Below, in pieces: positions 1 through 9,053 of a stretch of DNA of 64,000 nucleotides; the first letter of the stretch is position 1; each line of letters opens with the position of its first letter. A program made the position numbers and the translations under genes. Source of the DNA: Candidatus Altimarinota bacterium. GTDB lineage: Bacteria > Cyanobacteriota > Cyanobacteriia > Cyanobacteriales > Microcystaceae. The stretch covers positions 32,902 to 96,901 of the forward strand of contig JAAUUT010000005.1 in assembly GCA_012031035.1 (NCBI GenBank). The letters run 5' to 3'. The notes under the pieces were generated by a model that was not told where the DNA came from, did not search any database, and saw nothing but the letters and a program-made list of their open reading frames with translations.

Positions 1-784
1 CATTCTCGGTAAACAACAACGGAACAACGCCTTCGCAGTAGAGGTAATAGTTTCCTAATGTTTCCTTAAATAAAGGATCGGTATGATAGGCACGAGCGAT
101 ACTCTGTCCATAGCCTGCGACTTTCTCGATCGCGGGTTTAGAACTGCCATCTACCCACGACCAGGTATTGCGAAACCATAGGGTCGGCAATAAATGTAAC
201 TCGGCTGTTTCATTACTCCGATTGCAGACGCTAATTTTAATGAGAACATCATCGGGAGAGGATTTTACATATTCCACAAAGATATCAAAATACCGATCGC
301 CATCAAAAACTCCCGTGTCCAGTAGTTCATATTCCAACTCATCGCGATCGCGATCCCGATTGGTTATGACTATATCCTCGTAGGGATAGGCTTGGTGAGG
401 ATATTTGTAGAGATACTTCATATAAGAATGCGTCGGCGTACTGTCGAGATAGAAGTAATATTCTTTGACATCTTCGCCATGATTGCCTTCGCTATTGGTC
501 AATCCAAACAACCGCTCTTTGAGAATCGGATCTTTACCGTTCCACAATGCCAGTCCAAAGCAGAGAATCATACTGTCGTCGCAAATTCCTGCCAATCCGT
601 CTTCTCCCCAGCGATAAGCTCGCGATCGCGCTTGGTCGTGAGAAAAATGATTCCAAGCATCGCCATTTTGACTGTAATCCTCCCGTACAGTCCCCCACTG
701 GCGTTCGCTCAAGTAAGGCCCCCATTTCTTCCAGGGTGTTTTTGGATCGCGGGCTGCTTGTAGTCTGAGTTGTTCTTCAGTCAT
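1..784 (-). CDS. GH63-like glucosidase (MGH1-type), N-terminal part
   Basis: The reading frame starts at the ATG at 784 and runs off the left edge, so only about 261 N-terminal residues are present. The translation begins [20 protein letters not shown] and contains [29 protein letters not shown] and [20 protein letters not shown]. These are hallmarks I associate with the bacterial and cyanobacterial glucosidases related to GH63 mannosyl-oligosaccharide glucosidase. The expected role is hydrolysis of alpha-glucosides in the cytoplasm. The catalytic (alpha/alpha)6 barrel would lie mostly outside the window. No signal peptide is visible. Family assignment is from recognition of these motifs; substrate is unknown. 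Confidence 0.8.
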   Translation of the reverse strand, partial: MTEEQLRLQAARDPKTPWKKWGPYLSERQWGTVREDYSQNGDAWNHFSHDQARSRAYRWGEDGLAGICDDSMILCFGLALWNGKDPILKERLFGLTNSEGNHGEDVKEYYFYLDSTPTHSYMKYLYKYPHQAYPYEDIVITNRDRDRDELEYELLDTGVFDGDRYFDIFVEYVKSSPDDVLIKISVCNRSNETAELHLLPTLWFRNTWSWVDGSSKPAIEKVAGYGQSIARAYHTDPLFKETLGNYYLYCEGVVPLLFTEN

Positions 785-1130
785 AGTATTGCCTTTTTTA
801 GATTAGCTAAAGAGTAGAGTTAATGAACGCGATCGCTTTGTATAATGTCATGTCAAAGCTCAACATTCATGTCGTGGGCGGGAATAATACGCCGCATTTC
901 CCATGACATTTCGCGCCAGAATATCTTGAACGATCGCCTAGCATTTATAAATGCAGTCTCCATTTGCGATCGCCCGATTCAGATGAAAATATATTGTCAG
1001 TCACAGCGTTACCTTTTGGTTATAGAGATCGCTCAACTACTGGAAGGAATACACAGATTGTAGGAATGTGTTGAAAGATGAAATTGTTTATAACATCGAT
1101 ACACAGCCACATTCTCAATACGCTATCTAC
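785..1130. other. Intergenic region, no gene recognised
   Basis: This stretch of 346 bases holds the upstream region of the glucosidase and the downstream region of the Ntn hydrolase. It contains HIP1-type GCGATCG motifs. A 72-codon frame at 845-1063 has no recognisable domain and low-complexity codon use, and I do not call it. Confidence 0.5.
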
Positions 1131-2216
1131 TTACTCAACGGTTGCAGGAAGGAATTTAAACGGTTCAGTAGGTTTGAACTTCTGTGCCGTGTTGCCTGCA
1201 TATACCGTACCGTCGGTTAGCGTCAGTTTCTTGGTTGACGCTCCCTCGGAGAAATCGAGGTCGGCTAGGCTTACCCAAAACACATTCGGTTGGCGCGCGG
1301 ATTCAAAGAAATAACGCTTATTCTTTTGATCGGCAACCGTGCGCCAAATAGTTGAAGAAATGTTAGGCTGACCTGGCGTAGTGATGCCTAAAGGCACTGA
1401 CACATTACGCATCACCGAAAATACACTGGCGATCGCTTCTTCCATTTTGGCAGTTTTGGAGATGGAGTTAATGTAGAACGAGGCACGAGCAAAGCGATCT
1501 GCCGCTCGATTCGTCCCTGGTAGCATGGTAGTGCCACCAATAGACTGCCAATAGCTATCGAGTGCCAATTGCTGGTCAAACACGGGCGAGTTAGTCATCA
1601 CCTGGTATTCCCGCTTGTGATGGATATTGAGTTTGCCGTCAACGTATTCAAGGATAGCGGAGTCGCCAGTTACATCGGAAATTGACAGATGGGCAGTACC
1701 GGGTTCACCATCCGGTGTCTCCATGGGAACCACATAAAATGGTTCTTGCCGCATCGCCTCGACTGCTTCTGCAACTGTGGCAAAGTTATCGAGCAAATAT
1801 TGCGCCCATAAAGACAGGGATAATGGCTTGCGCGTGTCGTTGGCTGTGGGCGTTGGGTACTTTGATTCAGCCAGATAGAGCATATTCACAACGAACCCTT
1901 TCTCATTCATGCCATCGGTAGAAACCACATCCCACGCTGCCGCTACAACGCTGCCATACTTTGAAGTCCACTGAATAGAAGCATCGCCAGCAGCACCATC
2001 TCGCTTCATGCCGCGCGGAAATGCCCAAAGATTAGTCCCTAAGTCGCTGAACCAATCCATCGTGCGCCCAGTAATAACTGTATTTTCTGGGCCTAGATAG
2101 ACTGCTCGCGTACAGGCTTGGGCTGTTTGTGCTAGCATTGACCCCATGAAGGCGAGAAGCGCGCTGCCGACTACGAGGAACTTCGTTATTTTTTTTATCG
2201 TTTGAATATTCTGCAT
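1131..2216 (-). CDS. Choloylglycine hydrolase family (linear amide C-N) Ntn hydrolase, secreted
   Basis: The product (361 aa from the ATG at 2216) has a cleavable signal peptide, with hydrophobic core FLVVGSALLAFMGSMLA ending in AQTAQA. Directly after it comes Cys35 in ACTRAVYLGPENTVITGRTMDW. In this family (PF02275; penicillin V acylase and bile salt hydrolase) the mature protein starts with the nucleophilic Cys, so signal-peptide removal could itself expose the catalytic residue. WDVVSTDGMNEKGFVVNMLYL is also typical. The enzyme should cleave linear amide bonds in the periplasm; in non-gut bacteria N-acyl amino acids or acyl-homoserine lactones are plausible substrates (inference). A GTG at 2261 would add 15 residues; ATG 2216 fits the signal peptide better. 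It lies 3' of the M20 remnant and a CCTPA ORF on the same strand. Confidence 0.85.
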   Translation of the reverse strand: MQNIQTIKKITKFLVVGSALLAFMGSMLAQTAQACTRAVYLGPENTVITGRTMDWFSDLGTNLWAFPRGMKRDGAAGDASIQWTSKYGSVVAAAWDVVSTDGMNEKGFVVNMLYLAESKYPTPTANDTRKPLSLSLWAQYLLDNFATVAEAVEAMRQEPFYVVPMETPDGEPGTAHLSISDVTGDSAILEYVDGKLNIHHKREYQVMTNSPVFDQQLALDSYWQSIGGTTMLPGTNRAADRFARASFYINSISKTAKMEEAIASVFSVMRNVSVPLGITTPGQPNISSTIWRTVADQKNKRYFFESARQPNVFWVSLADLDFSEGASTKKLTLTDGTVYAGNTAQKFKPTEPFKFLPATVE

Positions 2217-2338
2217 AAGATAAGTGAAGTAACTAAACTTTTTTGACGGTTGCGATCGCACGACTGAGAAATCCTTGGTAACGGCGGACTATCAATAGTC
2301 TCGCCTAAATTTTTCCATTACCTCTTTCTTGCTATAGA

Positions 2339-2593
2339 TTAAAATGGCTGGTTTTCTCGATTGACCTCTCTTAATGTTTGTTTGGTTGGCAAGGAATTTG
2401 CCTCAACTATCGGGTTTGCGCTCCTAGCAAAAGGCAATCGCGGCGGTTGTTGCTGTCGTTTGACGATCGCAGACATCGCTCTGGTTCCTAACCCAAGCAT
2501 CTGCTGGGGCATACAAGTCAGATTAGATTGAGACAGCGCGTGCAAGATAGCTGGAGTACAACACGGACAAAGCAATGGTTCGATTACAAACAT
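2339..2593 (-). CDS. Small CCTPA-motif peptide, copy 1 (unknown function)
   Basis: From the ATG at 2593 the product is about 84 aa and begins MFVIEPLLCPCCTPAILHAL. The segment PCCTPAxLHALSQS recurs in the ORF at 3421-3615. The DNA of both copies aligns closely over about 60 bases around that motif, including the start region, so they are paralogous. After the motif both products have a Gly/Ala/Leu-rich stretch; the C-termini diverge. The gene sits 78 bases upstream of the Ntn hydrolase and 16 bases after the M20 remnant, all leftward, so co-transcription is likely. I do not recognise the family. It could be a leader peptide, a membrane-anchored partner, or the relic of a larger N-terminus. 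Confidence 0.45.
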   Translation of the reverse strand: MFVIEPLLCPCCTPAILHALSQSNLTCMPQQMLGLGTRAMSAIVKRQQQPPRLPFARSANPIVEANSLPTKQTLREVNRENQPF

Positions 2594-2671
2594 AAATGTT
2601 ACTTTCTGGGATTTTAGATCGTTAAACAATGTAATGCTGAAAAGCATCGCATACAAGATAAAGGAAAGGTC

Positions 2672-3386
2672 TTATTTTGTACCTCCTAGCAACTCCATTA
2701 CCATCGTGGATGCTACTTTAGTCCCCAAAGGAATAGCATTCAAATCGACCTGAAAATTAGCATTATGATTGGAGAAGGGAACCGTTTTGCCTTCTGATTG
2801 GGCTTTGGCAAAAAGGGCAGGTTCGGCAATGCCAACGAAGGCATAGTCAAACTGAATATCTTGGTTGTCGCCTTTGAGCAAATGGGCATCCTCAGATGCT
2901 GTGGTAGCGGGAAAGTCCTCAATCAGTCCCTTTTGCCCGACTAGATTCGCCAATTGAGGATTGAGGCGATCGACCAGTGCTTTATCGTTGATTAATGGGG
3001 TCGTGCTGCCTTTCATGGTCAAGGTTGGCAATTGGTTTTCTGGCATTCCATAAGAGCGGGCGATCGCTTCATTAATGGAGCGAATGCCTTTAATCAACGT
3101 TTCTCGCACTGCTGGGTTGAACCAACGCAGATTAATTTTGAGTAAGGATTCTCCTGGAATCACGTTGTTATCTTCTCCAGCTTGCACTGAACCCACGGTA
3201 ATTACCGCCGAAGTAGGCAGGTTTAGGGGCGGGCGTACCTTCAAATGTCCGTTGCGCCTGGGCGGTGTCTTGTTTGAGAGAGATTCCCAGAAGCAGACTC
3301 GATCCGATCGCGATCGCTACCAGTATGCTAACGAGCGGCCCGCGCTTTGACCATTGTTTGCGGATGAAATTGCGAAGAAAAAGCAT
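2672..3386 (-). pseudogene. M20-family amidohydrolase with large internal deletion
   Basis: The N-terminal frame (from ATG 3386) encodes a signal peptide (LVSILVAIAIGSSLLLGIS, TAQAQ) and then EGTPAPKPA, as in exported cyanobacterial M20 amidohydrolases. At about 3245 the reading frame changes. The second frame, open to 2672, gives VRPPLNLPTSAVITVGSVQA, NNVIPGESLLKINLRWF and SNHNANFQVDLNAIPLGTK, which correspond to the end of the dimerisation domain and the C-terminal catalytic part. The whole first catalytic half, including the expected metal-binding His/Asp/Glu residues of the family, is missing. About 238 codons remain versus 400-450 usually. The two halves share bases at the junction, which suggests deletion between short similar sequences. 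Not expected to be an active hydrolase. Confidence 0.75.
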
Positions 3387-3420
3387 AGTTTAAGAACTCC
3401 TTCTAATAAGAGATTGGCGA

Positions 3421-3615
3421 TTAACGCTCGATGGGGAAAGTGCGATCGAGAGAAGGATTGCAGGATGCCGTGTTAGAGACTGTTGATGGCAACTTATTCA
3501 AACCAACAGCCGCAGACAAAGACCCTGCCCCAAGTAGCAAAAAGCCAGATTGAGATAGGGCGTGCAGGACAGCAGGCGTACAACAAGGATAAAACAAGGA
3601 TTCAAGGGGAAACAT
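3421..3615 (-). CDS. Small CCTPA-motif peptide, copy 2 (unknown function)
   Basis: This 64-aa product starts at ATG 3615, directly preceded by GTG, with an AGGAAG ribosome-binding-like stretch about 8 bases upstream. It reads MFPLESLFYPCCTPAVLHAL, followed by a hydrophobic GFLLLGAGSLSAAVGL segment that could cross or dip into a membrane. It is the paralogue of the ORF at 2339-2593. It lies 35 bases upstream of the M20 amidohydrolase remnant and about 100 bases downstream of the OprB porin, all leftward. The pairing of one such peptide with each amide hydrolase is the notable feature. No function can be assigned; the CysCys-Thr-Pro motif might bind metal or be lipidated, but that is speculation. 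Confidence 0.45.
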   Translation of the reverse strand: MFPLESLFYPCCTPAVLHALSQSGFLLLGAGSLSAAVGLNKLPSTVSNTASCNPSLDRTFPIER

Positions 3616-3721
3616 CACTAATTACTTCCTGAGATTTCTAGATTAAGTTGAAGCGAATGCGAATATTAAAGTTGCATGTTGTTGAGATAAATAAAATTCT
3701 AGGGAATTTTTTTCCATAACA

Positions 3722-5380
3722 CTAAAATCGAATGCGCGATCGTAGACCCAGAACAAGGGCATCGTCACTGTCCTGGTTGGCAGGATCGATAAACTGTAGG
3801 TCGGCGGTTAGGTGGAACCACGGAGTAATGGCATAGCTGTAATACATCTCAATGCCATACTCATCGCCAAAATCGACGAGAGGATTAACGGCATTTTTTA
3901 AATCGTCACTAAAATTGTAGTAGTAGAAGCCCAGACCGAAGCTGTCTTGCTCTCGCCCCCCAATTAGCCCTTTTCCACCCAAACCCAAAACTAGGTAATT
4001 CTCAATGGGATTTGGATTGCCATCCGCCAGGGCTGCTTTCAAAAACACGCCCCAACCCTCGCGAGGATTTGTTGGGTTTTGGTGCAATAGGTGAGAGAAC
4101 TGAAACTCAATGTTGTAGGAGCCTTGCCTGGCAGCGTTAGTTTCCAAACCAGGAGGCAGCAGGACATCTCTTAGGTCTGTGCGCTCTTTGGTGCTGTAGG
4201 TAGCGTTCAGCGCATAGGTCGTAGGGCGACCTGAGATAGTTCCCACATGAGTTGCCCCAAGGGAGAAATTCACGCCATCGCTGAATAGATCGTCTGGCCA
4301 GTAGTCATCGGTGCGATCGTTGGGATCGAACACCATGAATGTAAAAGTTACTGGCTGCGTCTTGATGTTGGCGATCGCTCCCATAAGCGTTGGGGGGACT
4401 ACGCCTTTGGGGGGAACCACAAAGGCAATGTTCATAAATCGTTGAGTTCCCCAACCACCGAAAAAGAGGTCGCCTGCTAACAAATCGACCACATTGATTT
4501 TGCCGACCAGCAGGGATGCGCGATCGCCAATTTGCTGCGAGAAATAAAGCGAAGAGGCAACGATAGCATCAGGGCTGTTCAGGGGTAAAATCTTTCCCGT
4601 ATTAACCGGAAATAAAATTCCATCTTGAAAGGCAGAAAGATTGCCAAATCGATATTCCAAATGGGTGTGAAAGCCACCGCCTTGCCAGAGTCCCAATTTA
4701 CCCGTATCCAGGTTGATGAGAGCATCTAACCGTCCGCCGTAGTCAAAGTCCTTGTCCCCAGAACCAGCAGCTAATCCTTGATAGAATTGTGTGAATTCAA
4801 GATTGAAAGTTACTCCCCGAGCCCGCAATCGAGAACGCCAACCATCCCCGGTGAGATGCGATCGCCTCCAGAGACTTTCATTGTCCGATTTAGGAGGCGC
4901 AGTTGGTGCAGGTGAATCCGACGTTTCGGGTCGATCTGAGTCTGCTGGTGCGGGTTCGGCAGACCCATCAGTCTCAGAAGGTTCTTGAACGATTAAGCTT
5001 GCATCGGCGGGCAATAAATCGATCCCCTGCGTTGAAATTTGCTCCTGAGTCAGATCTGTTAAAGTCGTTCCAACAGAATCATTAGTTCCAGAAGGCTCTT
5101 GGGAGCTTAGGCTTTCAATAGCAGGTAACAACTCTGAAAGCGTTGAGGAGGTGTTTAGAGGAGATTGAGGACTAGTAAGCATCTCAGTCTCCAGTTTAAT
5201 TTTTTTTGAAATAGTAGTCTCAGAAGATGACTTCTTAAACTGAATATTGCAACTAATTAAACTCATTAAACCGTTTGTCCCGTTCGTCAGACAATGAGAT
5301 CGAGCAGGTTCGCCGATCGAGGCAAAGGTAAAAGTTAATACCCCAATTTTTAGTAGACAATATCTTAAAGAGATAATCAT
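3722..5380 (-). CDS. OprB-family carbohydrate-selective porin
   Basis: The 552-aa product has an N-terminal hydrophobic export signal (residues 1-25). A Ser/Thr/Pro/Glu-rich spacer follows to about residue 165, then an OprB beta-barrel (PF04966). Typical features include LWQGGGFHTHLEYRFGN, INVVDLLAGDLFFGGWGTQR, GWGVFLKAALADGNPNPI and a C-terminal IRF ending in Phe, as in outer-membrane barrels. Unlike many cyanobacterial SLH-OprB porins, no S-layer homology domain is seen; the acidic low-complexity linker takes its place. Expected role is passive solute uptake through the outer membrane. It is the first gene of a possible leftward group with the CCTPA ORFs and amide hydrolases. Confidence 0.85.
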   Translation of the reverse strand: MIISLRYCLLKIGVLTFTFASIGEPARSHCLTNGTNGLMSLISCNIQFKKSSSETTISKKIKLETEMLTSPQSPLNTSSTLSELLPAIESLSSQEPSGTNDSVGTTLTDLTQEQISTQGIDLLPADASLIVQEPSETDGSAEPAPADSDRPETSDSPAPTAPPKSDNESLWRRSHLTGDGWRSRLRARGVTFNLEFTQFYQGLAAGSGDKDFDYGGRLDALINLDTGKLGLWQGGGFHTHLEYRFGNLSAFQDGILFPVNTGKILPLNSPDAIVASSLYFSQQIGDRASLLVGKINVVDLLAGDLFFGGWGTQRFMNIAFVVPPKGVVPPTLMGAIANIKTQPVTFTFMVFDPNDRTDDYWPDDLFSDGVNFSLGATHVGTISGRPTTYALNATYSTKERTDLRDVLLPPGLETNAARQGSYNIEFQFSHLLHQNPTNPREGWGVFLKAALADGNPNPIENYLVLGLGGKGLIGGREQDSFGLGFYYYNFSDDLKNAVNPLVDFGDEYGIEMYYSYAITPWFHLTADLQFIDPANQDSDDALVLGLRSRIRF

Positions 5381-5684
5381 GAATAGGCAATTCTCCTATG
5401 AGATAAACCAAATCGAGCGAGCGATTCTGAGGGATTAGTGATTAAGCCTTGAAAATTAAGACTTACGATCGCAGTCGCTCGCCTTATTAGCAAGCAAATC
5501 GACACTGTGCGGCGATCGCATTGACTAAATTTTTCGTTACCTTTCCCATCATTTTTTTACGTGCTAATACATCTATTTACCGAGTGAGGTCTGACTCCAA
5601 GCAGACAATAAATTGGATGGTGAGTTCGATAATGATTAGCAGTAAAACGCTTAAAATCATCGGGAAATTATTGACAACGGTCAA
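5381..5684. other. Intergenic region between porin and alpha/beta hydrolase
   Basis: AT-rich spacer of 304 bases upstream of the porin start and downstream of the DUF1400 hydrolase. Several HIP1-like GCGATCG motifs are present. I see no supported gene, RNA or clear terminator in it. Confidence 0.5.
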
Positions 5685-7444
5685 TCATAATTGTTCCCGC
5701 TTAAATTTCTCAATTGCCTCAGCGAGTTTATCCGAGGAAGCCGCACCGAGCGAATCGAGCTTGAAAGCCTCGCCTTGACTGAGATATTCGGCATAGGAAG
5801 AGCGAAGATAAGGACGGATCTCGTTGCGATCGGCAATATAAACCTCGAAAAATGCTACTTGTATCGAGCGAGTATAATTAGCGATTAGCTGTGGACTTGG
5901 CAAGGTCAGATTTTCTACCGAGGCGATCGCGTCGCTAATTTCCGCATCGAGTTGGGAAAATCGACGTGTGCCTGCCCCTCGACTGCTGTTAGATATTTGT
6001 TGGGCGCGGTCAGCCAAACAAACGAGCGAACCTGCTCGAAGACTAAGGGCGTTGCCGGGTCGTAAGTACCTGCACCGATTGAAACGGGAATTTGAATCTT
6101 ACTCAATCCTTTAGGCCCAAAAATACTGCTGTTGACGGGATTGATGGCAAAAACCGCGCTAACTCGGTCATCTCGGAAATTATATACTTGGTTCGGCAGT
6201 GTCAAAGCCCGACACTGTAGTAAAAGAGAAATATTTAGACCGCTAAATTGACCATTACACTCTTGTTCCAAATGCTCAAAATCAATTTGTGCCCCGGCTA
6301 CTCCTAGTGCCGTATAACCTCCAAAAGAGTGCCCTCCCACGCCTACTGATTCGAGATTGAGTTGCCCAGCAAACTCGGATTGATTGCGCCGTTCGAGTTC
6401 GTCTATTACATAGCTGATATCTTTGGGGCGGTTAACAAATTCATCCACGTCGAAGACTTCTCTCGCGTAGCCTTCTAGTAAAGCTTTTGCCTGTTGAGTA
6501 TCGCTACCGGGATGCTGGGGAAGTGCTACCACATAGCCATAGGAACTTAGATGTTTTGCATCTTCGGAAAAATCTTCAGGTCTAGAGGCTAGTCCGTGAG
6601 AAAAAATTATAACTGGGGTTTTGCCTGCTCGCCAACGATGGGGTTTGTAGACATCGACATAGAATTCCCGCTTGCGGCTTTCATCATTTAACAGCCAGGT
6701 TTCTTTCTTGACATCATACTCTCCAGGTTTGCGGAGGTCGGGCATTGCTGAGAAATCGACAGGAGGTTCCGTCGTTGCTTCCATTGCTGTTAACTTCTTC
6801 ATTTCCTCGATCGACATCTCAGTTGCCAGAATTGCTTTCTCAGCAGCCTTGGCTGCGTTCAGCATTAATTCTCCCCGAAATTGCATGTTGGTAGGAAGCT
6901 TCTGTAAGAAGTTGAGCAGGGTTAACCCTTGGGGATCGAGAGCCGCTTGGACGAGCGCTCCTCGCAAAGCATATTTCCCATTACTTCCCCTTTCAATGGT
7001 GATAAATTTACCAATTTTGCTTAAGATGTCTTCTCCGATTTCTGTGTTGAAAAAGCGAGCTACTACTAAGGGATCGAGATCGGCTCGTTCGAGGAGTGCT
7101 TTTCGGAATTGTGCTTGCTGTTGGGGGGTCGCGTTTCTTAAATAGAATTCTAAGTCTTTATTAATCTTGCCTTCTTTCGCAAAAGTTTCTAAAGAAGCAA
7201 CGCTAACAGATAATTTTAAAGGGCCGTAAGTTAAGTAAAGTTTTTCTGCTGCCCAAACCGGAATCGCACTTGCAAGAGTACAGAGTATTGCTAGCGCTAA
7301 AGATTCTTTCCAAGTTTGAAAGATACTGAATTTGCGCACTTGTTCCCTAAATCCCTCGTTAGATCTCCTCTTTACGCTTTTTTGTAAGGGAAACGTTAAA
7401 AGTTGCTTTGTTACTAATTTGCTGAGAAACTTTGAGCTTTTCAC
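5685..7444 (-). pseudogene. DUF1400 + alpha/beta hydrolase (PAF-acetylhydrolase-like), frameshifted near C-terminus
   Basis: The long frame has a signal segment (LAILCTLASAIPVWA) and then a DUF1400-type domain (YLTYGPLKLSVSVASLETFAKEG). An alpha/beta hydrolase domain follows with IIFSHGLASRPEDFS and the nucleophile elbow GGHSFGGYTALG, ending near GQAHVDF. There the frame changes: the conserved continuation SQLDAEISDAIASVENLTLP is encoded one base out of phase and runs to 5685. The break falls in the AAAA/GGG run at 5954-5960, consistent with loss of one base. The combined product is about 586 aa. GTG 7444 is the likely start. Known relatives are cyanobacterial dienelactone-hydrolase or PAF-AH-like proteins of unknown substrate. 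Either a sequencing error or a recent mutation. Confidence 0.75.
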
Positions 7445-7739
7445 CCTTGTTTGTAAATATAAATTAATAACGTTATAAAATTTTTAGGAGTTTTCTAGCA
7501 ATTTTTTAATAAGTTAGATACGCTTTCAAAGCATAACTTAAATACTTTGCAAGAAGATAGCTTTGCGCATCGTGTCTAACAAATAACTGCTATATTGACT
7601 TTTTAATTAAAACAAAAATACCGCCATAAATCAAGCAATTAGACTTGCAAAATAAATTTCGGTCATCAAAGATTCTTAGATGATTTAGCCTAACTGCTTA
7701 GATGGCATTTAATCTATATTTGCAATCAATGAATTTGTG

Positions 7740-8292
7740 CTAAGTACAGGACAAAAATTGCAGAGAATGGAAAAACTCATCAAATTTCAGGTCTAAATCG
7801 AGGACAAGAGAACGGAGATAATCTAAGCCATAACGAAAAACACTCTTCGAGAGTCGCCCATGTTTCTTAATCTTGAGAGGACGATGATGAGTCAACCATT
7901 CTCCGGTTTTGACCGCCCAACATAAAGCTAACCTCATTAAAGCAATCAGCTTACTCAAACGATGAGAGTCTTTGAAATGGGTAGATTCGAGGCAAAATCC
8001 CCTCGTCTTCAACATACCGAACAAGATTTCAATGCCCCATCGGCAGGCATAATAACTGATAGCCTTTAGAGGTGTATCAGCAGAAATCACAATTAAGAGT
8101 TCACCATCATCAAGACGAAGAGCCGAGACATAAACCTCTCGCCCCCAAACAGTATCCACAAGCAAGCTCTTGTAAGTTAACCGTTTTTACCCTGATTAAG
8201 GCGATTAAGAACAAAGCTAAGAAGTTTAGACGTGCGCCGTGCCATTTTAGGTGGGGTTTTAAAGTTTCTTTAAGTACGTTAATCTGAGGCAT
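7740..8292 (-). pseudogene. IS4-family transposase remnant (internal deletion)
   Basis: The N-terminal frame (from 8292) reads PQINVLKETLKPHLKWHGAR. It breaks at about 8160, where a second frame starts with LVDTVWGREVYVSALRLDD and runs to 7740. The C-terminal part keeps YYACRWGIEILFGMLK, which fits the IS4 Y-(2)-R-(3)-E-(6)-K signature including the third acidic residue. The central part that should carry the first two catalytic Asp residues is gone. About 185 codons remain where roughly 370-400 are expected. It cannot be active alone but could be mobilised in trans if a full copy exists. Confidence 0.7.
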
Positions 8293-8379
8293 AGGGTTTC
8301 ATAGATTGTGTCGTAACTTTCCATGAAACCCTTTTCCTGTCACCCAAGGCAATTTTTCTCTCTCTTTTTTGTCCTGTAC
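7744..8379. mobile_element. IS4-family deletion derivative with terminal inverted repeats
   Basis: A 14-bp inverted repeat, GTACAGGACAAAAA, lies at 7744-7757 and in reverse complement at 8366-8379. It encloses a remnant IS4-type transposase gene. The element is 636 bp, about half the size of a complete IS4-group element. The last transposase codons and its stop lie in or beside the left repeat. I could not identify a convincing target-site duplication just outside the repeats. Confidence 0.7.
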
Positions 8380-8400
8380 AGAGTCATTTGGCATAAAGTA

Positions 8401-8445
8401 AAGGCGATCCGATTCGATTTTTCTCGATCCGCGATCGCCTTTTTC
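8401..8445. terminator. HIP1-containing hairpin followed by T-run
   Basis: AAGGCGATC at 8401-8409 pairs with GATCGCCTT at 8433-8441, and the right arm runs into TTTTTC. This looks like a rho-independent terminator on the + strand; the opposite strand has a weaker T-rich tail and could end the DUF4327 transcript. Confidence 0.4.
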
Positions 8446-8705
8446 TTATTAAAACACAATCATGGTATGTGCGATTCGTTCCTAGCGAAATAGGGTGAAA
8501 AACCCTTATAAACTAGGGCTTTTTGAGAATATACCTCTTGTTTTATCTGTCGAAAAAATTCTCAAAGAATTTGGAAGTAGTTATGTAATTAATTTTGTCT
8601 AATTACTTATGGTGACGAAAACCAAATCTTTCGTATACCAAGCGCAAACGATCTGCCGCAGTATCTTTACAGAAGGCTATAAGGTTCCTTATTAGTTTCC
8701 TAGAT

Positions 8706-8730
8706 GTTGGGTTTCGTCCCTCAACCCAAC
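8706..8730. repeat. GTTGGGTTT..AACCCAAC interspersed hairpin repeat, copy 1
   Basis: GTTGGGTTTCGTCCCTCAAC and the following CCAAC form a small hairpin with GTTGGGT/ACCCAAC arms. A near-identical copy is at 59852-59877. It is intergenic in both places. Confidence 0.6.
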
Positions 8731-8762
8731 CTACCCCTAATAACTGTTAACTAGTTCTTATC

Positions 8763-8984
8763 CTAATCATCTTTCCACTCTTCGCCATCAAGTAAATCGA
8801 TAATGGGATCTCTGGGTAGAAAGTCATTTTGTTCCAACTCATATTCAACGCAGATCCATTCGCGCGGAGGGATAAACTGACAGAGAATATAAATGGGCTG
8901 TTGACGACCGACAACACCGCTATCGACTAAATGACGTGCTTCGTCCCTAATCGTGTCGATGGTATAAGAAGTCGTTTGCATCAT
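8763..8984 (-). CDS. DUF4327 family protein
   Basis: The 73-aa product starts at ATG 8984, preceded by AAGAGG at good spacing; the frame is open further upstream but that part encodes a HIP1 site and is unlikely to be translated. It contains YTIDTIRDEARHLVDSGVV, RQQPIYILCQFIPPREWICV and a C-terminal acidic tail. I recognise this as the short cyanobacterial DUF4327 family, whose function is unknown. It stands alone between the IS4 remnant and a long AT-rich region. Confidence 0.7.
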   Translation of the reverse strand: MMQTTSYTIDTIRDEARHLVDSGVVGRQQPIYILCQFIPPREWICVEYELEQNDFLPRDPIIDLLDGEEWKDD

Positions 8985-9053
8985 CTTTAGCCTCTTTCCC
9001 TTGAGTGGTTTGGCGATCGCGTAGCGTGGTCTTTGCCGTTGTCCTTTGGACAA

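Noticed and set aside
168..768. Several frames on + strand
   Set aside because: They oppose the glucosidase gene, whose translation matches a known family.
845..1063. 72-codon frame in spacer
   Set aside because: No domain, no ribosome-binding site, and it overlaps HIP1 motifs.
6672..7145. 157-codon frame on + strand
   Set aside because: Antisense to the DUF1400 hydrolase; low-complexity Ser/Arg/Leu composition and no domain.
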